Below, one piece after another: positions 22,986-27,148 of a DNA stretch of 27,148 nucleotides (positions are counted from its first letter, which is position 1; each line of letters begins with the position of its first letter). Source of the DNA: JAUWPO01 sp965603285 (lineage in GTDB: Bacteria > Chloroflexota > Anaerolineae > Anaerolineales > UBA4823). Under the pieces are notes generated by a model that was not told the DNA's origin, did no database searches, and saw only the letters and a list, made by a program, of their open reading frames with translations. Location: contig CBFDCK010000031.1 in the NCBI GenBank assembly GCA_965603285.1, forward strand, positions 1 to 27,148, read 5' to 3'. The position numbers were made by a program, and so were the translations under genes.

Positions 22986-25868
22986 ATGGAACCGCAACAG
23001 AATTTAAGAGAAAATCGGAACGACCGCCTGTTATTTCTTATCTTTACTGGAATTCTAACCGTCATTACCTTCGTTGGACTCGTTTTGCACCTTCGGCGGC
23101 GGAGGCAGAGGGCGCAGAAGAAAGTACAGGCAGATCAACTATTTATACCAACGCTGCCCACAGAAATTAAGGGTTTATCCGAGCAAGAAGCAGCTGCTCG
23201 CAGGCAGGAAGGTACAAACAATCAAATAAGCCTCAATCCAAGCCGCACCCGGCAAGATATGTGGCGTGATAACACCCTTTCAATATTCAATCTCAGTCTG
23301 GTTGGAATTGCATTTGTTCAACTTCTTTTAGGTCGACCTCTGGATGCGTTAATCAGCTTGGGCGTGATGATTTTGAATATCAGCGTTAACATTGCCCAAG
23401 AGCTAATCGCCCGCAGGCGGCTGAGAGATATCCTTGAAGCGAGACGGGTTAAATCTACCGTGATCCGGGATGGTCGTGTACACAGTATTGATCCTGGCGA
23501 AATCGTCCCGGGTGATGCTAATGTCCTCGGTCCTGGAGATCAGATTTTTGTGGATGGAAAGATCCTCGCTGATGGAACAATTATCGTCGACGAATCTTTT
23601 CTAAAAGGAGGAAAAACTCGCGAGGTAAAGCACTCAGGTGATTGGGTTTTAGCGGGTGGATTATGCCTTTCAGGTCACGCTGTCTGCGAAGTGGAGCAGG
23701 TAGGCGCGGATCGATTAATCATCTCACTCCTTAAAGAAATTCCCCAGACAAAAGAGGGTTTGACACCTCTGGAAAAGATAATCGATCGAATTCTGAAAGT
23801 CTTACTGGTTGTAGTTGGAATATTTACGTTGATGATGTTGACTATTTATTTCCGGTTGGATTTGGGCATACCTGAAGATGCATTTATGAGCGCAGTTTCT
23901 GTGATCTTCAGTATCGCGCCTGCAGGCTTATTCTTCATGATCTTCTTAACGTACACAGCAGGAACAGCAGATATCGCCAGAATTGGTGCTCTAGTTCCCC
24001 GAGCGCGGTCTGTTGAGTCGCTGGCACAGGTCAACGAAATGTGCTTTGCCAAGGTGGGTGCGACTTCCGTGGAGATGGAACCGGTAAAAATGAGGAATGA
24101 GAAGGACACACTGGCTGAAACACGCATCCGCCAGATTCTCGGCGACTTTGCTCATAATACAGCGACCCAAAACCTGGCGATCTCGGCTATAGCGAATGTT
24201 TTTGAAGGCACCGATCGCATGGTTGACGAGGAATCACCCTTCTTATCTGTCTATGGCTGGAGCGCATTAGCCTTTAATGATGATGACCTGCGCGGCGTCT
24301 ATGTATTGGGAGTTCCTGAAATCTTGGAGCCGTATCTATCCACGGATAAATCGGAAGAAAGAAAATCCACGTCTGGCGATCCGGAACAGTCTGTTTGGGG
24401 CAGACTGAGTGGAAGTGTTGGGGGAATATTTAAACGATCACCGAAATCAACCCCAGAGAAGGATGTTAAGCCAGAGAATGAAGGGTCATTTATTGCTGAA
24501 CCTTCAGAAAAGGACCCGGAACAGCATGATGAGACCAGTGTCTTAGAGGAAAGTGCTTCCAAGCCCGGTTTATTTAAACGTACATGGGGGCGATTGAGTC
24601 GGGTTTTAACTAAAGAGAAGCAGAGCCAGGATGAAGAATCCAACCGGACTGAAGGAGAAAACTTCGAACGAACTTCATTCTTATTTGCTTATCATCCAAA
24701 ACTGTTCCCCCTCTATGACGATGATTTCGTCCCTCAACTGGATTCAAATCTAATTCCCCTTTGCCGGATCTTGTTCAGTGAACAGGTACGCCCGGAGGTG
24801 GTGAAGGGTATCCATGATTTCGTCACTAACGGTGTGGGCATAAAAATCTTTTCGACCGCTGCATCCGATAAATCCTCTGCTTTGTTGCTGCAGGCAGGAT
24901 TGCTGGAACAGGGTGAAGAATCTGTGGGGGTTATTACCGGGACCGAGTTAGAAGATCTAGAACCCGCACCATTCGCCCTTTCCGTTGAGAATAACACCTT
25001 CTTTGATCAAATCTCACCCGAACAATCCAGCCGGATTGTGGGAACACTGCGTCAACAAGGTAAGTACACTGCGGTGCTTGGTGATGGGGTCAGTGATGTT
25101 CCCGTATTACGGCAGGCGAATCTGGCGATTGTAACGAAGAATAGCAGCCAGGCCGCGCTCAATGAATCTGACATTGTCCTGCTCAAGGATCCAACTGCTG
25201 TATTGCATAAAGTACTGGAAAAAGGACAGCGCATACTGACTGGGTTGTTAGACATCCTGAAGCTTTATTTGACCCAAGTTTTTTATTTGGCATTGCTGAT
25301 CGTCTCTATCGTTTTTTTCTCTAGCGGCTTCCCATACAAATCAACCCAGGGTTCTGTGATCTCTGTACTGACGTTGACAATACCATCAATTGCACTCACT
25401 ATTTGGGCTTCGCCAGGAATTAAACACAGCGATAATTTTAGCAGGATGCTGTTTCACTTCGTACTGCCGGCAGCCGTCACGACCAGTGCCGCGGGGGTGG
25501 TCGTCTATAGCTATTTCTTAGAATTGTATGCTGATGTTGCTTATGGGCAGCTAGCAGTCACCCATACCTTAGTTGTTACTGGTTTGCTGCTGGTGGTCTT
25601 CGTACGACCGCCTATACGTCTTCTTGCAGGGGGATCGAAATACAGCGCTTACAGCGCTGACTGGAAGCCCACCTTTTTGGTCCTCTTCTTGTTAATTGCT
25701 TTTTGGATACTGACTTCTATTCCACTCGCCGAACGCCTGCTTGATGTAACGAGACTTAATAGTTTCGATGACTATTTATTCATCCTGCTGGTTGTTAGTA
25801 TATGGGCAGTTTTCCTAAATATATTGTGGCGCTTGTGGCCCTTTATGTTAAAGAAGAAAACTATATAA
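22986..25868 (+). CDS. P-type ATPase-fold protein without the catalytic aspartate (pseudo-pump)
   Basis: 960 residues, intact. A membrane anchor (about 15-36) and the usual layout follow: a membrane pair (about 95-140), actuator domain, membrane pair with the PAGL motif (SIAPAGLFF, near 310-320), cytoplasmic head, then about six C-terminal membrane segments. The phosphorylation motif DKTGT is AKVGAT (A355 replaces Asp, in MCFAKVGATS). The actuator TGES motif is KGGKT (about 206-210). The TGD loop is KIFSTA. Only the hinge survives, as GDGVSD (about 698). A 110-residue acidic Ser/Glu-rich insert (about 450-560) splits the nucleotide domain. It cannot form the phospho-enzyme, so it is not a normal pump. 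The long uninterrupted frame argues for retained function, perhaps as a channel, sensor or scaffold. Follows TauE/SafE by 20 bases but has its own -10. Confidence 0.85.
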   Translation: MEPQQNLRENRNDRLLFLIFTGILTVITFVGLVLHLRRRRQRAQKKVQADQLFIPTLPTEIKGLSEQEAAARRQEGTNNQISLNPSRTRQDMWRDNTLSIFNLSLVGIAFVQLLLGRPLDALISLGVMILNISVNIAQELIARRRLRDILEARRVKSTVIRDGRVHSIDPGEIVPGDANVLGPGDQIFVDGKILADGTIIVDESFLKGGKTREVKHSGDWVLAGGLCLSGHAVCEVEQVGADRLIISLLKEIPQTKEGLTPLEKIIDRILKVLLVVVGIFTLMMLTIYFRLDLGIPEDAFMSAVSVIFSIAPAGLFFMIFLTYTAGTADIARIGALVPRARSVESLAQVNEMCFAKVGATSVEMEPVKMRNEKDTLAETRIRQILGDFAHNTATQNLAISAIANVFEGTDRMVDEESPFLSVYGWSALAFNDDDLRGVYVLGVPEILEPYLSTDKSEERKSTSGDPEQSVWGRLSGSVGGIFKRSPKSTPEKDVKPENEGSFIAEPSEKDPEQHDETSVLEESASKPGLFKRTWGRLSRVLTKEKQSQDEESNRTEGENFERTSFLFAYHPKLFPLYDDDFVPQLDSNLIPLCRILFSEQVRPEVVKGIHDFVTNGVGIKIFSTAASDKSSALLLQAGLLEQGEESVGVITGTELEDLEPAPFALSVENNTFFDQISPEQSSRIVGTLRQQGKYTAVLGDGVSDVPVLRQANLAIVTKNSSQAALNESDIVLLKDPTAVLHKVLEKGQRILTGLLDILKLYLTQVFYLALLIVSIVFFSSGFPYKSTQGSVISVLTLTIPSIALTIWASPGIKHSDNFSRMLFHFVLPAAVTTSAAGVVVYSYFLELYADVAYGQLAVTHTLVVTGLLLVVFVRPPIRLLAGGSKYSAYSADWKPTFLVLFLLIAFWILTSIPLAERLLDVTRLNSFDDYLFILLVVSIWAVFLNILWRLWPFMLKKKTI

Positions 25869-25940
25869 ATATTCTGCCCATATCTGTCTTATTATCTGTC
25901 AATTGCCAGGTAGTCAGTGGTGGATTGCTCATGATATAGC

Positions 25941-25972
25941 AAAACTGGCGGATTCTATGCCGCCAGTTTTTT
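25941..25972. terminator. Strong bidirectional rho-independent terminator
   Basis: Perfect 11-bp stem AAAACTGGCGG / CCGCCAGTTTT with an 8-base loop (25952-25959), followed by extra T residues on the plus strand; the leading A run gives the U tract on the minus strand. It lies between the convergent pseudo-pump gene (+) and dsrE2 (-) and would end both transcripts. Confidence 0.88.
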
Positions 25973-25991
25973 GGGTATGGATAGTTAACTC

Positions 25992-26480
25992 TCAGACGAA
26001 TATAACCTGACCGCCTTCAGACAGCTCCAGGAATTCCATAGCGCCTAATACCACAGCACCATCTACAAGGTCGTCCTGGGTTAACTTCATCATATCCATT
26101 GACATTTTGCAGCCGTAAACATGGGCGCCAGCATCAATGATCATTTCTACAAATTCACCAATCGGCGGAAAATCAAGCTTGTCGATTTCACGACGCATCA
26201 TCCAGGTGGCAGCCGCTGACATACCCGGTATTGCACCTAAAAACGTGGGTATATGAAACCAGGGATGCATACTTGGATTCCCCACAGTCGCCACATTGAG
26301 ACTGTTCAGCTTGCTCTTTGTGATTATGTCTAATCCCCAAAACGTGAAGAACATGTGAGCTTCGATTCCGCTCATCCTGGCTGCATTGCCCAGAATGAGT
26401 CCCGGATAAGCCATATCTAATGAGCCTTTTGAAGATATGATGCTCAATTTACGAGTGTCGTTTTGGTCGTTATCTGTCAT
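25992..26480 (-). CDS. DsrE2-family sulfur-carrier-like protein
   Basis: 162 residues from the ATG at 26478-26480, chosen because AAGGAG lies 9 bases upstream; the in-frame extension to 26573 would overlap the next gene. Typical features are the SSKGSLDMAYP start, a hydrophobic strand set and the YGCKMSMDMM motif carrying the single conserved Cys, where DsrE2/DsrE-like proteins bind persulfide sulfur. Some hydrophobicity near 85-110 suggests membrane association, as in DsrE2 proteins. It is the third gene of a DUF1641-TusE/DsrC-DsrE2 set on the minus strand and ends at the shared terminator. A role in cytoplasmic sulfur transfer is established for the family; the donor and acceptor here are unknown. 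Confidence 0.88.
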   Translation of the reverse strand: MTDNDQNDTRKLSIISSKGSLDMAYPGLILGNAARMSGIEAHMFFTFWGLDIITKSKLNSLNVATVGNPSMHPWFHIPTFLGAIPGMSAAATWMMRREIDKLDFPPIGEFVEMIIDAGAHVYGCKMSMDMMKLTQDDLVDGAVVLGAMEFLELSEGGQVIFV

Positions 26481-26511
26481 TGTTCCTTTCTCCTTTTTTG
26501 AATCATTCTGA

Positions 26512-26829
26512 TTATATGCAACCAGTCGGTTTGCCCAAACCTGCAATCCTAGACGCGTTTTTTGCTGGACCACCTGGGTACAATTGGTAAATTTCTTTAG
26601 TGTTTACATCAGTCCTTTTTGTGATCCTGCGAAGTGTTGGCGGTTCACCAGTTTCTTCGAATTCTTGACGGGCAAAATTAATTACAACCCAATGACGGTC
26701 TGTTAATTGGATTCCCTGGTCGTCAGCGATCGCTTCTGCAATCTCAGGAGTCCACGCATTGGGATCCACCATAAAACCATCATCGTCGAATTCCACTGCT
26801 TCTAGAATTATTTCTGTTTGTGTAGACAT
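26512..26829 (-). CDS. TusE/DsrC-family protein with only the C-terminal cysteine
   Basis: 105 residues from ATG 26827-26829, fixed by a perfect AAGGAG 6 bases upstream. DsrC/TusE core signatures are visible: DDDGFMVDPNAWTPEIAE, LTDRHWVVINFARQEFEETG and a flexible C-terminal arm GGPAKNASRIAGLGKPTGCI. The penultimate Cys (CysA) is present. The second arm Cys (CysB) of true DsrC, expected in a 'ACK.AG' context, is Ser here (ASRIAG). It is therefore like TusE, which carries persulfide on one Cys and cannot form the CysA-CysB trisulfide/disulfide used with DsrAB. The gene lies between DUF1641 and DsrE2. It probably receives sulfur from the adjacent DsrE2, by analogy with TusD to TusE. Confidence 0.9.
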   Translation of the reverse strand: MSTQTEIILEAVEFDDDGFMVDPNAWTPEIAEAIADDQGIQLTDRHWVVINFARQEFEETGEPPTLRRITKRTDVNTKEIYQLYPGGPAKNASRIAGLGKPTGCI

Positions 26830-26884
26830 GTTTTTCTCCTTAATAAATTGTTGTTTGTATAAATCTTTGTTTGTAATTTTGAAT

Positions 26885-27148
26885 TTAGTTCTCTGACCCA
26901 CCGGGTTGATCGGCAAGGACTTTCACCATGTTGATCAATCTGGCCATTCCCTTTCGGACTTTCGGGTCCGAGAGATCTTTCATCAATGCCCACATTGAGA
27001 CATCCTCATCGCTGAAGTCTTGATCCTGAAATGCCTCAAGTGCGTTATTTGTGAGAGACATGATCTCCGGTTGAGTTAGGCTGCGAACTGTGGTTAATAT
27101 CGCAATCACGTTATCACCGAGAGCTTGAACATCATCTTCGCTGAATTC
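26885..27148 (-). CDS. DUF1641-domain protein (N-terminus cut by window edge)
   Basis: 88 residues visible, open to the right edge; no start in the window need be used, because the frame is open upstream (EFSEDDVQALGDN). The helix text (IAILTTVRSLTQPEIMSL, and the KDLSDPKVRKGMARLINMVKVL helix) is the C-terminal half of the DUF1641 family. These small helical proteins cluster with sulfur-transfer genes (DsrE, TusA, rhodanese), with formate dehydrogenase accessory genes or with sulfide:quinone reductase-like flavoproteins. The function is unknown. It ends 55 bases before the TusE/DsrC start on the same strand, so it is probably co-transcribed. Confidence 0.75.
   Translation of the reverse strand, partial: EFSEDDVQALGDNVIAILTTVRSLTQPEIMSLTNNALEAFQDQDFSDEDVSMWALMKDLSDPKVRKGMARLINMVKVLADQPGGSEN

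Overview
The window looks like a chromosomal segment of an anaerobic, mid-GC bacterium. The gene repertoire fits best with Anaerolineae (Chloroflexota): a Bat/MoxR-VWA operon, Gfo/Idh and TIM-barrel sugar enzymes, a tungsten-type aldehyde:ferredoxin oxidoreductase (AOR) and DsrE2/TusE sulfur carriers. The taxonomic call is inference from gene content only. I saw no rRNA, tRNA, CRISPR or transposase.

Region 1 (1-9539, all minus strand) is a nine-gene set. It reads MoxR AAA+ ATPase, DUF58 protein, a small BatD-like membrane protein, two VWA proteins (BatB/BatA type), a BatC-like TPR lipoprotein, BatD, BatE, and then, after a gap, an OmpR-type response regulator cut by the window edge. Two ATGA overlaps and short gaps indicate one transcript from moxR to batE. 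This is the envelope-stress type MoxR/Bat chaperone system, with VWA domains in the membrane and an AAA+ motor in the cytoplasm.

Region 2 (about 9700-14815) is a zone of gene decay mixed with live genes. It holds a broken FGGY sugar kinase (+), an intact HAD-IIA phosphatase (+), an intact HAD-IIB phosphatase and an intact sugar-phosphate isomerase/epimerase (both -), a broken SAF-domain oxidoreductase (-), and the tail of a broken DTE-type epimerase (+). The last two remnants abut head to head at about 14606-14612, which looks like a deletion or rearrangement junction. None of the three pseudogenes is explained by one sequencing error: each carries several independent lesions or a lesion plus truncation.

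Region 3 (14886-22965, all plus strand) is a compact seven-gene operon and the main point of interest. It reads Gfo/Idh dehydrogenase, PfkB sugar kinase, XylA-like isomerase, a DhnA/DeoC-class aldolase paralogue that has lost its Schiff-base lysine, a second aldolase that keeps the lysine and is fused to a four-cluster [4Fe-4S] ferredoxin module, an AOR-family tungsten/molybdenum enzyme, and a TauE/SafE exporter. I infer a pathway in which a sugar is isomerised, phosphorylated and cleaved. The aldehyde released would be oxidised by AOR, with electrons entering the ferredoxin wire that is part of the aldolase itself. The TauE/SafE exporter makes a sulfonated sugar a possible substrate, but a plain ketose-1-phosphate giving glycolaldehyde or lactaldehyde is equally possible.

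Region 4 (22986-25868, +) is a 960-residue intact protein with the P-type ATPase fold, but with the phosphorylated Asp (DKTGT) and the TGES motif destroyed. It appears to be a pseudo-pump, possibly translated from a leaderless transcript. It ends at a strong bidirectional terminator. Region 5 (25992-27148, -) is a sulfur-carrier set: DUF1641 protein (cut by the window edge), a TusE/DsrC-type protein retaining only the penultimate Cys, and DsrE2.
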